Origin: Ruegeria sp. HKCCD7303
GTDB lineage: Bacteria > Pseudomonadota > Alphaproteobacteria > Rhodobacterales > Rhodobacteraceae
Length of the DNA stretch: 64,000 nucleotides
Assembly: GCF_013111185.1 (NCBI RefSeq)
Contig: NZ_WVRE01000001.1
Coordinates: 558,001 to 622,000, forward strand
Direction: 5' to 3'
Position 1 is the stretch's first letter. The number at the start of each line of letters is the position of its first letter. The notes under the pieces were generated by a model. That model did not search any database. It was not told the origin of the DNA and was given only the letters and a program-made list of their open reading frames with translations. Position numbers and translations under genes: made by a program. Shown here one piece after another: positions 36,104 through 45,958 of this stretch.

Positions 36104-37621
36104 ATCGGACTGTTGTGTTCCGTTCTGACGGCTGGTTCGGCATGGGCCGACGCGCCAGCGGATTACGCTGAGCACTGCGCGTCATGCCATGGCGAGAACC
36201 GCTTAGGCGGCGTTGGGCCAGCTTTGATCCCCGAGACGTTAAAGCGAATGCGGGGACCGCGGGTTGCAGCGGTGATCGCCGAGGGCCGCACCGCGACACA
36301 GATGCCTGCGTTTTCACATGAGCTCGACGCTTTGCAGATCGAAGAACTGGCGGGGTGGCTAAAATCTCCGCTCGAGAGCGACCCGGAATGGGGTGAAGCT
36401 GACATCATGGCCAGCCGTATTCTGGACGAGGATTACACCCCGGTCGAAGCACCCGTGTGGGATAGTGACCCGATGAACATCACGCTGGCGGTGGAGACCG
36501 GTGATCATCACGTCAGCGTTCTGGATGGCGACACGTTTGAAGTGCTGGACCGGTTCGAGACCCCTTTTGCCGTTCATGGCGGGCCAAAATTCAGCCCAGA
36601 TGGCCGATACGTTTTCATCATGTCCCGCGATGGCTGGGTTCAGAAATACGACATCTGGGCGTTGAAGCAGGTTGGACGCGTTCGCGCGGGCCTCAACAGT
36701 CGCAACATCGCCATGTCAGGCGACGGAAAATGGGTGGCCGTTGCAAATTACTTGCCCAACAGCCTGTCCCTGCTGTCGACCGCGGACCTCTCGGTTGCCA
36801 CTGTCATTGAAGTCAAAAGCAAGAAAGGCGTGCCCAGCAGGGTGTCTGCCGTCTATCAGGCTCCACCGCGGGAGAGCTTTGTTTTGGCCCTGAAGGACGT
36901 GCCCGAAATTTGGGAGGTGTTCTATGGTGCCAATCCGCCGCAATTCGGAATCGGGCATGATTTCCGCATTGAAGGCCAGTTCAAGAATCCTAATCCTTTC
37001 CCCGTGCGCAAGATCACCACGCCAGACTATCTGGACGATTTCTTTTTCGATCAGAGCTATGAGTTTGTCATGGGGGCGTCCCGTGGTGGCAAAGGCGGTC
37101 AGGTGATTGATCTGGTGATCGGGCACAAGGTCGCCGATCTGGATCTACCGGGGATGCCGCATCTTGGTTCTGGGATTACATGGAAGCATGGTGATACGAC
37201 CGTGATGGCAACGCCGCACCTGACCGACGGCACAGTTTCCGTGATCGATATGGAAAGCTGGGAAACCGTCAAACGGATCAAGACAGAGGGACCCGGGTTC
37301 TTCATGCGCAGTCATGAAAACTCGCCTTATGTCTGGGCCGATGTGTTTTTTGGCCCGAACAAGGACGCGATGCACGTGATCGACAAGCAGAGCCTTGAAA
37401 TCGTGAAAACTCTGCGCCCCGCGCCAGGCAAAACCGTGGCTCACGTGGAGTTCACCAAAGATGGTAGCCACGCGCTGGTTTCGATCTGGGAAGATGATGG
37501 CGCAGTGATCGTCTATGACGCGCAGACGCTGGAAGAAGTCCGTCGCCTGCCGATGCGCAAACCGTCTGGAAAGTACAATGTCTGGAACAAAATCACCTTC
37601 TCGGAAGGCACCAGCCACTGA
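36098..37621 (+). CDS. nirN: NirN, cytochrome c plus d1-propeller dehydrogenase
   Basis: 507 residues from the ATG giving MKIGLLCSVLTAGSAWA, a clear signal peptide; the frame is open 50 codons upstream, but that part is repeat and nirJ tail. The cytochrome domain has CASCH near residue 28 and GGVGPALIPETLKRM. The rest is a d1-type propeller with PDGRYVFIMSRDGWVQKYDIWA and GPGFFMRSHENSPYVWAD, like NirS. NirN oxidises dihydro-heme d1 in the periplasm, forming the acrylate double bond, and may hand d1 to NirS. The start codon lies inside the dispersed repeat. Confidence 0.93.
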   Translation: MKIGLLCSVLTAGSAWADAPADYAEHCASCHGENRLGGVGPALIPETLKRMRGPRVAAVIAEGRTATQMPAFSHELDALQIEELAGWLKSPLESDPEWGEADIMASRILDEDYTPVEAPVWDSDPMNITLAVETGDHHVSVLDGDTFEVLDRFETPFAVHGGPKFSPDGRYVFIMSRDGWVQKYDIWALKQVGRVRAGLNSRNIAMSGDGKWVAVANYLPNSLSLLSTADLSVATVIEVKSKKGVPSRVSAVYQAPPRESFVLALKDVPEIWEVFYGANPPQFGIGHDFRIEGQFKNPNPFPVRKITTPDYLDDFFFDQSYEFVMGASRGGKGGQVIDLVIGHKVADLDLPGMPHLGSGITWKHGDTTVMATPHLTDGTVSVIDMESWETVKRIKTEGPGFFMRSHENSPYVWADVFFGPNKDAMHVIDKQSLEIVKTLRPAPGKTVAHVEFTKDGSHALVSIWEDDGAVIVYDAQTLEEVRRLPMRKPSGKYNVWNKITFSEGTSH

Positions 37622-37841
37622 CGGCAAATGGCCGGTTTGGAAACTTGCCATTCTGCTCTATCCCGCCACGGCTCTGACCGTGGCTATCAACCTGTTTTTG
37701 TTGGGTTTAATCTCACACGGCATCGGGTTCGGAGCGATTGAACCAGTTCCCGCACTTCTGTGGTCCGTCCCTTTGGGCATTCCAGCGACATGGCTGGCAG
37801 GCCGCTGGGTACGCGGTTTGATGGACGAAGCAGACGGCTGA
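37578..37841 (+). CDS. Small two-helix membrane protein at the end of the heme d1 operon
   Basis: 87 residues from the ATG inside the 3' end of nirN (44-nt overlap). After a basic N-terminal segment there are two hydrophobic helices (about 22-42 and 53-71), the second ending IPATWLAGRWVRGLMDEADG. I do not recognise a function. The pattern of a short two-helix protein ending in 'xPxxWLxAxxx' recalls small Rhodobacteraceae membrane proteins often mis-named CTP synthetase. Its overlap with nirN suggests co-expression with heme d1 synthesis. An inverted repeat covers its stop codon. Confidence 0.65.
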   Translation: MSGTKSPSRKAPATDGKWPVWKLAILLYPATALTVAINLFLLGLISHGIGFGAIEPVPALLWSVPLGIPATWLAGRWVRGLMDEADG

Positions 37842-37858
37842 GCAAAGAGTCCGTCTGC
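37830..37858 (+). terminator. Hairpin at the end of the nir operon
   Basis: GCAGACGG pairs with CCGTCTGC across a 13-nt loop, overlapping the stop of the small membrane protein gene. No T-run follows; instead the next NNR box starts at the following base, repeating the terminator-box abutment seen at 30448-30488. Confidence 0.55.
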
Positions 37859-37872
37859 CTAACCAAAGTCAA
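37859..37872 (+). promoter_or_regulatory. NNR/DNR box of the nos operon
   Basis: CTAACCAAAGTCAA matches TTAAC-N4-GTCAA with one mismatch at the first base. It ends 57 nt before the ATG of the small Cys-rich protein that precedes nosR. Confidence 0.75.
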
Positions 37873-37929
37873 GTATCGGCAAGCAGGAATCCCATACGGT
37901 TCAGGAAAGACTTCCGAGTTGGATTCTCC

Positions 37930-38394
37930 ATGTCCGCCTATCACTTTCTCCACATCCTCCCTGACCGCGTCTTGCGTGCGGTCTGTGGAGTGGCGGGCGC
38001 CCTTCTTCTGTTGTTGCAAATGCTTGGTCCTGTGCTGGCGAGTCCCGGACAAAGCATGTGGGTAGAGATCTGCTCGGAGGCAGGCGCGGTTTGGGTTGAG
38101 GTGGACCTTGAAGAGGAAAACACCGATCCAACCGCGCCCTGCCCGAAATGCGCCGACTGTGCGCTATGCGCGGTAACAACAGCCGGACCTGTGCCAGACA
38201 CTCCGCTGCTGGTCGCGGACCGCGCCCAGCAAATTGTACTCCCTGGGATTGGTGATCCGTGTAATTACCATAACTCGAAACGACTGTGGCCCGAAACCCG
38301 AGGGCCCCCGTTTACGACCCAAGAAGAATCTGAACGCGCCCTGCGCGCGTCCATGGCGTCCACCCAAATATTCGGAGGTGCGCCGTGGTCGTAA
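37930..38394 (+). CDS. Small Cys-rich membrane-anchored protein upstream of nosR (DUF2946-like)
   Basis: 154 residues. One hydrophobic segment near the N-terminus (about 18-37) is followed by a stretch beginning [16 protein letters not shown] and then the cysteine cluster [10 protein letters not shown]. That order (membrane segment, 'EICxxxG', Cys-rich patch) resembles the DUF2946 family, which is linked to copper-related loci. The tail is polar. The gene is the first of the nos operon and overlaps the nosR GTG start by 10 nt, so it is probably coupled to it. A role in copper handling for nitrous oxide reductase is inference from context. Confidence 0.7.
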   Translation: MSAYHFLHILPDRVLRAVCGVAGALLLLLQMLGPVLASPGQSMWVEICSEAGAVWVEVDLEEENTDPTAPCPKCADCALCAVTTAGPVPDTPLLVADRAQQIVLPGIGDPCNYHNSKRLWPETRGPPFTTQEESERALRASMASTQIFGGAPWS

Positions 38395-40577
38395 GTCGCG
38401 CAATCCATTTCCTGCTGGCTTTCTCCCTGTCCTGCCTGATGGCGATCAGCGCCCATGCCGACAGTCTGGCCAGTTTCCTGCCCGAGATTGAACCCGCCGA
38501 TCTGGCCCCCGGTGCCGATTCCTTTGGCCCGGTACGTGACGACGTTCCGGTAGCGCCTGTCCTGAAGGATGGCGAAACTGTCGCCTGGGCATTCTTGACG
38601 TCTGACTTTGTGGGCACGACAGGGTATTCCGGCAAACCCATCCATGTGGTCGCCGGTATCGATGAGGATGCGGTGCTGACTGGCGTGCAACTGGTCAAGC
38701 ATTCGGAACCCATCGTTCTGATCGGGATCCCCAATTCCCGCATGGTCGAGCTGACCGAAGGCTATGCCGGTCTGGACCTTAGGGTCGAGGCCGAAACCGG
38801 TGGCGAGGGGCATGACCTCGACATCATCTCGGGCGCGACGGTCACGATCATGGTCATCGACGACAGCCTTGTGCGCGGCGGCATCAAGGTGGCGCGGGCG
38901 CTGGGGCTGGGTGGGTTGTCTCCGCTGCAGGCCGATGGACCGAAGCTCGAGGTCGATCTGGCGCAGGATGCGGTTTACGACTGGACCACCCTGTCGGGCG
39001 ACGGCTCGGTCCGGCGGCTGACGCTGGATATCGGGCAGGTCAACGCGGCGTTCGAGGCCACTGGCGATCAACGGGCCATCAAACGCCCGGAACCAGGCGA
39101 ACCGGATGACACCTTCATCGACATGCATATGGCGCTTGTCTCGGTTCCGTCGATCGGCAAGTCGCTGCTGGGCGAGGCCGAATATCATAACCTGTTGAAC
39201 TGGCTGGATGAGGGCGAGCAAGCCATTCTGGTGCTGGGACGCGGGGCTTACAGTTTCAAGGGATCGGGCTATGTGCGGGGTGGCATCTTTGACCGGATTC
39301 AGCTGATCCAAGGCGACAGCTCGGTGCGCTTTTTTGACAAACAACAGCGCCGTTTGGGCAAGGTTGCCGCGCCGGATGCACCCAGCTTTACCGAACTCGA
39401 CATCTTCAGAATCCCCGCCGATGCCGAGTTTGATCCGGCTGAACCGTTCCGTTTGCAACTGCTGGTGCAACGCGCGATTGGTGCTGTCGAAAAGACATTC
39501 TTAACCTTCGATCTGGGTTACAAGCTGCCGGAACAGTACCTGCTGCCGGTCGCCGCGCCCGTGGTGGTCGATGACGCCACCGGTGAAGCCGCCGCCAAAG
39601 CGGCACTATGGCAGCGCATCTGGAAGGACCGTACTGTCGAGATCGCGGTTCTGGGTGTGATGCTGTTGGTGCTAACAGCGACGTTCTTCTTCCAGTTCCA
39701 TGCCACCATGGACGCGCGTGTCTTCTACTGGTTCCGCATCGGATACCTGACCATGACTCTGTTCTTCATCGGCTGGTACGCCAATGCGCAGCTGAGCGTG
39801 GTGAACCTGATGGCGCTGGCAGGCAGCCTGCGCACCGGTTTCAGCTGGGATGCCTTCCTGCTGGATCCACTGGTGTTCATCCAATGGTTCGCCGTGGCCG
39901 CAGCGCTGCTGTTTTGGGGGCGCGGGGCCTATTGCGGCTGGCTGTGCCCGTTCGGCGCGCTGCAGGAACTGACCAACAAGATCGCGCGGGCGTTCAAGGT
40001 GCCGCAATGGACTTTGCCCTGGGGTCTGAACGAACGGCTCTGGCCTGCGAAATACATGATCTTCCTTGGCCTCTTTGGCCTAAGCTTTGTGTCAATCCCG
40101 CTGGCAGAAACCTATGCCGAGATCGAGCCGTTCAAGACCGCGATCATTCTGAAATTCATGCGCGACTGGCCATTTGTGGTCTTTGCGCTGGCTCTGCTGG
40201 GGATCGGACTGTTCATCGAACGGTTCTACTGCCGCTACCTCTGCCCGCTGGGCGGGGCGCTCGCGATCCCAGCCCGTATCCGCATGTTCGACTGGCTGCG
40301 CCGTTACAAGGATTGCGGCAGCCCCTGTCAGACCTGCGCCAACGAATGCCCCGTTCAGGCGATCCACCCCACAGGCGAGATCAATCCGAACGAGTGCGTC
40401 ACCTGCCTGCATTGTCAGGTGCTCTACCAGTCCGAGGACAAATGTCCCGTCGTTATCCGCCAGTTGAAACGGCGGGCCAAGACAGGGTCGGTCACACCTA
40501 AGACCCCCCTCGGGCAACCACCGGCGAACCATCCGAACGCCAAACCGCAATCCGTTTCCAAAAAAGGAGGAACGATC
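38385..40577 (+). CDS. nosR: NosR, flavin- and Fe-S-containing membrane protein (frame runs on into nosZ)
   Basis: 731 codons from the GTG at 38385, which follows GGAGG by 6 nt, up to the nosZ ATG; there is no stop codon in between. A signal peptide is followed by a periplasmic FMN-binding domain with the flavinylation motif SGATVT (about residue 150). Several membrane segments follow, with two CxxxCP motifs ([20 protein letters not shown] region) and a C-terminal ferredoxin-type pair ([13 protein letters not shown] and CVTCLHC). NosR supplies electrons for or regulates nitrous oxide reduction. About 37 residues after the last cysteine region run straight into NosZ. The product may be NosR alone, if termination or cleavage occurs, or a NosR-NosZ fusion. 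Confidence 0.93.
40564..40570 (+). promoter_or_regulatory. Ribosome-binding site of nosZ inside the nosR frame
   Basis: AAGGAGG ends 7 nt before the nosZ ATG, a near-perfect Shine-Dalgarno site. It supports separate initiation of nosZ although the nosR frame is open through it. It directly follows a run of A residues at 40560-40565. Confidence 0.85.
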
Positions 40578-42485
40578 ATGTCGGAACATGACAAGAAACT
40601 AAACGTCACACGCCGCGGGCTGCTGGGTGCATCTGCAACTGGCGCCGTGCTGGCCGGGACCGGTCTGGGCAGCACCCTGATGACCGCCAAAGAGGCCAGC
40701 GCCGCCGCTAATGCTCATCTGGAGCCCGGCGAGTTGGACGAGTACTATGGCTTCTGGTCCTCGGGCCAGACCGGTGAGCTGCGCATTCTGGGCGTGCCCT
40801 CGATGCGTGAGCTGATGCGGGTGCCAGTATTCAATCGCTGTTCGGCCACCGGCTGGGGTCAGACCAATGAGTCGCTGAAAATTCTGACCGAAGGCCTGCT
40901 GCCCGAAACCAAAGAGTTCCTAGCCGCGAACGGCAAGGTCACCTATGACAACGGGGACCTGCACCACCCACACATGTCTTTCACCGATGGCACCTATGAT
41001 GGTCGTTACCTGTTCATGAACGACAAGGCCAACACCCGTGTGGCTCGCGTACGCTGCGACGTGATGAAATGCGACAAGATCATCGAGATCCCGAACGCAC
41101 ACGATATTCACGGCCTGCGTCCGCAGAAATATCCACGCACCGGCTATGTCTTTGCCAATGGCGAACACGAGGCACCGCTGGTCAACGACGGCCAGATTCT
41201 CGACGATCCGTCGCAATACGTGAACATCTTCACCGCCATCGATGGTGATACGATGGAGATCGCGTGGCAGGTGATGGTCTCTGGTAACCTCGACAACACC
41301 GACTGCGACTATCAGGGCAAATACGCCTTCTCCACCTCATATAACTCGGAAATGGGCATGAATCTGGCCGAGATGACCGAGAATGAACTGGACCACGTGG
41401 TCGTATTCAACCTGAAAGGCATCGAAGAGGCCGTTGCTGCCGGCAACTATCAAGAGTTGAACGGCGTCAAGGTCGTGGACGGGCGCAAAGAGGCAGGCGG
41501 CAACCTGACCCGTTACATCCCGATCCCGAACTCGCCGCATGGTGTGAACGCCGCGCCCGACAAGAAGCATATCATGATCAACGGTAAGCTTTCGCCGACC
41601 GTGTCCGTGATTGATGTCGAAAAAGTGGACGCGCTGTTTGCAGACAACGCTGACCCGCGTTCCGCGATCGTGGCTGAACCGCAGCTGGGTCTTGGCCCGC
41701 TTCACACTGCGTTCGACGGTAAGGGCAACGCCTACACCACCCTGTTCCTGGACAGCCAGGTGGTGAAATGGGACATCGCCAAGGCCATCGAAGCCTATGG
41801 TGGTTCGGACGTAGATCCGATCCTCGACAAGGTGGATGTGCAGTATCAGCCCGGCCACAACTCGACCTCGATGGGTGAGACCGCCGAAGCCGATGGCAAG
41901 TGGCTGATTTCGATGAACAAGTTCTCGAAAGACCGCTTCCTGAACGTGGGTCCGCTGAAGCCTGAAAACGAGCAGTTGATCGACATCTCGGGCGACAAGA
42001 TGAAGGTAGTTCATGATGGCCCGACCTTCGCGGAACCGCACGACTCGATCCTTGTGCACCGGTCCAAAGTGAACCCGGTCAATGTCTGGGATCGAAATGA
42101 TCCGATGTGGGAAGATGCCCGCAAACAGGCCGAGTCCGATGGTGTTGATCTGGACGAAGGTGCCGAAGAGCCCATCCGGGACGGCAATAAGGTCCGCGTC
42201 TACATGACCTCGACCGCGCCAGTTTTCAGCATGGAGAAGTTCACAGTCAAACAGGGTGATGAAGTAACCATCTATGTCACCAACCTGGATGACGTGGATG
42301 ACGTGACCCACGGGCTGTGCCTGTCGAACTTCGGTATCGCAATGGAAGTGGCACCACAAGCCACCGCGTCTGTCACCTTCATCGCCGACCGTCCTGGTGT
42401 ACACTGGTATTATTGCCAGTGGTTCTGCCATGCGCTGCACATGGAGATGCGCGGCCGGATGTTTGTTGAGCCGCGGAGCGCATAA
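40578..42485 (+). CDS. nosZ: Nitrous oxide reductase
   Basis: 635 residues, the usual size of the clade I enzyme. A Tat signal ([20 protein letters not shown]) shows export of the folded protein. The propeller domain has the CuZ histidines in [45 protein letters not shown] and EPHDSI. The C-terminal cupredoxin domain has the CuA motif [12 protein letters not shown], with its first Cys at about residue 613. The periplasmic dimer reduces N2O to N2. The gene has its own ribosome-binding site but no stop codon separates it from nosR. nosD starts 3 nt after its stop. Confidence 0.97.
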   Translation: MSEHDKKLNVTRRGLLGASATGAVLAGTGLGSTLMTAKEASAAANAHLEPGELDEYYGFWSSGQTGELRILGVPSMRELMRVPVFNRCSATGWGQTNESLKILTEGLLPETKEFLAANGKVTYDNGDLHHPHMSFTDGTYDGRYLFMNDKANTRVARVRCDVMKCDKIIEIPNAHDIHGLRPQKYPRTGYVFANGEHEAPLVNDGQILDDPSQYVNIFTAIDGDTMEIAWQVMVSGNLDNTDCDYQGKYAFSTSYNSEMGMNLAEMTENELDHVVVFNLKGIEEAVAAGNYQELNGVKVVDGRKEAGGNLTRYIPIPNSPHGVNAAPDKKHIMINGKLSPTVSVIDVEKVDALFADNADPRSAIVAEPQLGLGPLHTAFDGKGNAYTTLFLDSQVVKWDIAKAIEAYGGSDVDPILDKVDVQYQPGHNSTSMGETAEADGKWLISMNKFSKDRFLNVGPLKPENEQLIDISGDKMKVVHDGPTFAEPHDSILVHRSKVNPVNVWDRNDPMWEDARKQAESDGVDLDEGAEEPIRDGNKVRVYMTSTAPVFSMEKFTVKQGDEVTIYVTNLDDVDDVTHGLCLSNFGIAMEVAPQATASVTFIADRPGVHWYYCQWFCHALHMEMRGRMFVEPRSA

Positions 42486-42488
42486 GCA

Positions 42489-43745
42489 ATGCGCTGGTCC
42501 CTGCTCATACCGCTCCTGCTCGGCTCGCCCCTTTGGGCGGCGGACTGGGATGTGCCCAACCGGGCGGGGGCCATCAACGAGATACTGGCGCAGGCGGCGG
42601 ATGGAGACACCCTCCGCCTGAGCCCCGGTGTTTATACTGAAACGTTGGTTCTGGACCGGCCCGTCACCCTTGACGGGCTGGGACAGGCCACCATCGACGG
42701 ACAAGGCCAAGGCAGCGTTATCACCGTGACCGGGCCGGGCGTGACGGTGCGCGGGCTGACGGTGATCGGCTCAGGCTCGGACCATGACGGGATCGACAGC
42801 GGAATCCAGCTGACCAAGACGGCATTCGCACCGGTGGTCGAGGATAATGTCCTGCTAGGCAATCTCTATGGCATCGACATCCACGGTGCGAAAGACAGCA
42901 TCGTGCGGCGCAACCGGATCGAAGGACGACAAGACCAGCGCATGAACGACCGCGGCAATGGCGTCTATGTCTGGAATGCGCCGGGTGCGCGGGTTGAAGA
43001 CAACGACATTCGCTATGGCCGCGACGGGATCTTTGTGAATTCGTCGAAGAAGAACACCTTTACCGGCAACCTGTTCCGCGATCTGCGTTTTGCGGTGCAT
43101 TACATGTACGCGGACAATTCAGTGGTCAGCGACAATGTCTCGATCGGTAACGATCTGGGCTACGCGGTGATGTTTACGACCAATGTGACCGTGGCCAACA
43201 ATGTCTCGATTGGCGACCGCGAACATGGCGTGATGCTGAACTATGCCAACAAGAGCGTCATCACCGGCAACGTTGTGAAAGGTGCGAAAGAGAAATGCAC
43301 CTTTCTGTATAACTCGAACAAGAACGAATTCACCGACAACTGGTTCCAGGGGTGCGGCATCGGCATCCATTTTACCGCTGGTAGCGAGCGCAATCGCATC
43401 GTTGGAAACGCCTTTGTCGGCAACCGGACACAGGTGAAATACGTCTCGACCAAGTGGGTCGAGTGGTCTGAGGACGGGCGCGGAAATTACTGGTCCGATT
43501 TCGCCGCCTTTGATGTGGACGGCAACGGCATTGCCGATGCCCCCTATCGCCCCAATGACTCGATGGACCATGTGCTGTGGACCCAACCCGCAGCCAAACT
43601 GCTGCTCGGCTCCCCTGCCGTGCAGCTGGTGCGCTGGTCGCAATCGGCCTTCCCGGCGCTGCTGCCGGGGGGTGTGATGGACAGCAATCCACTGATGCAA
43701 GCCCCTGAACCCCCAGCAATGAAAAAGGTGCCTCATGACGGATAA
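42489..43745 (+). CDS. nosD: NosD, periplasmic copper-cluster maturation protein
   Basis: 418 residues with a signal peptide (LLIPLLLGSPLWAAD). The body is a right-handed parallel beta-helix of the carbohydrate-binding CASH type, seen as repeated short strands with Asn/Gly turns (VEDNVLLGNLYGIDIHGAKD, NNVSIGDREHGVMLNYANKS). NosD works with the NosFY ABC complex to build the CuZ site of NosZ. Its last 11 nt overlap nosF. The C-terminus contains the segment DVDGNGIADAPY typical of the family. Confidence 0.95.
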   Translation: MRWSLLIPLLLGSPLWAADWDVPNRAGAINEILAQAADGDTLRLSPGVYTETLVLDRPVTLDGLGQATIDGQGQGSVITVTGPGVTVRGLTVIGSGSDHDGIDSGIQLTKTAFAPVVEDNVLLGNLYGIDIHGAKDSIVRRNRIEGRQDQRMNDRGNGVYVWNAPGARVEDNDIRYGRDGIFVNSSKKNTFTGNLFRDLRFAVHYMYADNSVVSDNVSIGNDLGYAVMFTTNVTVANNVSIGDREHGVMLNYANKSVITGNVVKGAKEKCTFLYNSNKNEFTDNWFQGCGIGIHFTAGSERNRIVGNAFVGNRTQVKYVSTKWVEWSEDGRGNYWSDFAAFDVDGNGIADAPYRPNDSMDHVLWTQPAAKLLLGSPAVQLVRWSQSAFPALLPGGVMDSNPLMQAPEPPAMKKVPHDG

Positions 43746-44628
43746 GGCCCTGTCAATCGACCATGTTCTCAAGGACCGAGGCAAAACCCGCGTCCTTGAC
43801 GACATCACCCTGTCTCTTGCCTCTGGACAGCGCGTTGCGCTGCTGGGCCATAACGGCGCGGGCAAGTCGACGCTGATCAAATCCATCCTCGGCCTGACGC
43901 CGATCAACGGTGGAACAATCCGGATCGGAGAGGCAACCCCGGGCAGCGCGCAAGCGCGGCGCGAGACGGCCTACCTTCCCGAGGCAGTGTCGTTCCACCC
44001 TGCCCTGACCGGACGCGAGCAACTGACTCTGTTTGCGAAACTGTCCGGCGCAAAAGCTGATGTGCCCGGCCTTCTGGAACGCGTTGGCCTGAGCGACGCG
44101 CTGGACCGCCGGATTGGTGCCTATTCGAAAGGCATGCGGCAGCGATTAGGTCTGGCGCAGGTGCTGCTGGGCCAGCCAAAAGTGGCGCTGTTAGATGAGC
44201 CGACAAGCGGCTTGGACCCGATTTCCCGGCAGGATCTTTATGCCATCATCGACGAGCTGGCTGCGCAAGGCACCGCCGTACTGATCGCATCCCACGCGCT
44301 CACCGAGGTCGAGGCTCGCACCGATTTGATCGCTATCATGCGCAAGGGTCAGATGGTCGCCGACGACACGCTGAACAATCTGTCGGCTTTGGCCGGTCTA
44401 CCGATCCGCTTGAAAGTACGCGCCAGCGTCAATGCTGATGCCTTGGCCGCCGAATTGGGCGGCAGCCGCATCAACGGCGCGTCGGTGGAACTACTCTGTA
44501 GCCCAGCCGACAAGATGGAAGCCCTGCGCCGCATCGCTGGCATGGGCGACGCGGTGGCGGATGTCGAGATGACACCGCCGAATCTGGAAGACCTCTATCG
44601 CCATTACGCACAGGAGGAATTGAAATGA
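43735..44628 (+). CDS. nosF: NosF, ABC transporter ATP-binding protein
   Basis: 297 residues with all ABC motifs: Walker A GHNGAGKST, signature YSKGMRQRLGLAQ, Walker B VALLDEPTSGLDP and the switch His in LIASHALTE. NosF energises NosY, and with NosD drives maturation of the tetranuclear copper centre of NosZ. It overlaps nosD by 11 nt and nosY by 4 nt. Confidence 0.95.
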   Translation: MTDKALSIDHVLKDRGKTRVLDDITLSLASGQRVALLGHNGAGKSTLIKSILGLTPINGGTIRIGEATPGSAQARRETAYLPEAVSFHPALTGREQLTLFAKLSGAKADVPGLLERVGLSDALDRRIGAYSKGMRQRLGLAQVLLGQPKVALLDEPTSGLDPISRQDLYAIIDELAAQGTAVLIASHALTEVEARTDLIAIMRKGQMVADDTLNNLSALAGLPIRLKVRASVNADALAAELGGSRINGASVELLCSPADKMEALRRIAGMGDAVADVEMTPPNLEDLYRHYAQEELK

Positions 44629-45446
44629 CCCGCTTCCTCGCCGTCACCCGCACCGAAATGCTGATCCTGAGCCGCAACCGCTGGCTGCTGGTTGCGACAT
44701 TGATCATGGTGCTGTTCGCTTTAGCCCTTACATTTGCGGGCAGCGCACCAACCGGCACACTGGGCGTGGACATGCTGACCGTCTCGGTCGCGTCGATGAC
44801 CACCTTGTCGGTCTATCTTGCGCCCTTGCTGGCCCTAATGATCTCGTTCGACGCGATTGCAGGCGACTTGGATCGGGGCAGCCTGTCGCTGCTGTTGTCC
44901 TACCCGGCGGGTCGCGGGGAAATCCTGTTGGGTAAGTTCACCGCCCATCTGGCGGCGCTGGCCTTTGCCATGGCCGTCGGCTTCGGCACCGCAGGCGCGG
45001 TGGCCGCGTTCTTTGGCGGCGCAGGGCCCGAAAGCCTAATGGCACTGGCGCGCCTCATCCTCACTTCGATCCTGTTGGGCGCCGTGTTTTTGGCGCTGGG
45101 ATACCTTCTGTCTGCCCTGGCAAAGGGGGCCACGGCGGCGGCGGGTTTGTCGGCCGGGCTCTGGCTGGTTTTTGTCGTCCTCTATGATCTGGGCCTGTTG
45201 GGGGCCGTCGTCATGGACAAGGGCGGCACCTTCACCCAATCCGTCTTTCCATGGGTGATGGTGGCCAACCCGGCCGACGCATTCCGACTGTGGAACATCG
45301 CCGCGACCGAAGGCGTGGCCATGGCATCCGGCATGACCGGGGCTGCGCAAGCCCTTCCCGTCTGGGCCGCGCCTGCGTCTCTGCTGATCTGGCCCGTGGT
45401 GGCCTTCGCCCTTGCCCGGCTTGCATTCCGGAGGGTTGAACCATGA
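44625..45446 (+). CDS. nosY: NosY, ABC transporter permease
   Basis: 273 residues with about six membrane segments and the ABC-2 pattern: an N-terminal amphipathic start (RTEMLILSRNRWLLVATLIMV), SFDAIAGDLDRGSLSLLLSYP after the second helix and a C-terminal anchor ending in RLAFRRVEP. It forms the membrane part of the NosDFY complex. Start and stop overlap nosF and nosL by 4 nt each. Confidence 0.94.
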   Translation: MTRFLAVTRTEMLILSRNRWLLVATLIMVLFALALTFAGSAPTGTLGVDMLTVSVASMTTLSVYLAPLLALMISFDAIAGDLDRGSLSLLLSYPAGRGEILLGKFTAHLAALAFAMAVGFGTAGAVAAFFGGAGPESLMALARLILTSILLGAVFLALGYLLSALAKGATAAAGLSAGLWLVFVVLYDLGLLGAVVMDKGGTFTQSVFPWVMVANPADAFRLWNIAATEGVAMASGMTGAAQALPVWAAPASLLIWPVVAFALARLAFRRVEP

Positions 45447-45958
45447 AACGTCTCGCGCTGATCGCGCTGGTCGCGCTGGCGGCTTGCAAGGAAGAGGTCG
45501 CCGAAGCCCCCGATCCGGTCGATCTGACCCCAGATGCGCTGAGTTTCTTCTGCCAGATGAACATCGCCGAGCATGGCGGACCCAAGGGACAGATTCACCT
45601 GGAAGGCTACCCAGCCCCACTGTTCTTTGCGCAAGTGCGGGACATGGTGGCATATCTCAAAAGTCCGGAACGTGACGCGAAAATCACGGCCGTTTATGTC
45701 AGCGATATGGGAATTGCGCCAAGTTGGCGCCAGCCGGGGATATCCAACTGGATCGCCGCAAATGACGCGACCTTTGTCGTCGGCGGCAATGTGGCCGGGG
45801 GCATGGGCGCGCGCGAGGTGGTGCCGTTTGCCAATCCCACTGACGCTCAGACATTTGTTGACACTTACGGCGGGACGGCGATGCCCCTTCCAGACATCCC
45901 CGATGCAGAAGTGCTCGGCCCTGTTGATCTTGATCTGTCGTTGGAGACCCCTGTATGA
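45443..45958 (+). CDS. nosL: NosL, copper-binding lipoprotein chaperone
   Basis: 171 residues. The lipobox is LVALAAC, so Cys18 is probably lipidated. The NosL copper site CQMNIAEHGGPKGQ has the conserved Cys, Met and His residues, and a second conserved part is VYVSDMG near the middle. It delivers Cu(I) to NosZ assembly with NosDFY. It overlaps nosY and nosX by 4 nt each. Confidence 0.94.
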   Translation: MKRLALIALVALAACKEEVAEAPDPVDLTPDALSFFCQMNIAEHGGPKGQIHLEGYPAPLFFAQVRDMVAYLKSPERDAKITAVYVSDMGIAPSWRQPGISNWIAANDATFVVGGNVAGGMGAREVVPFANPTDAQTFVDTYGGTAMPLPDIPDAEVLGPVDLDLSLETPV

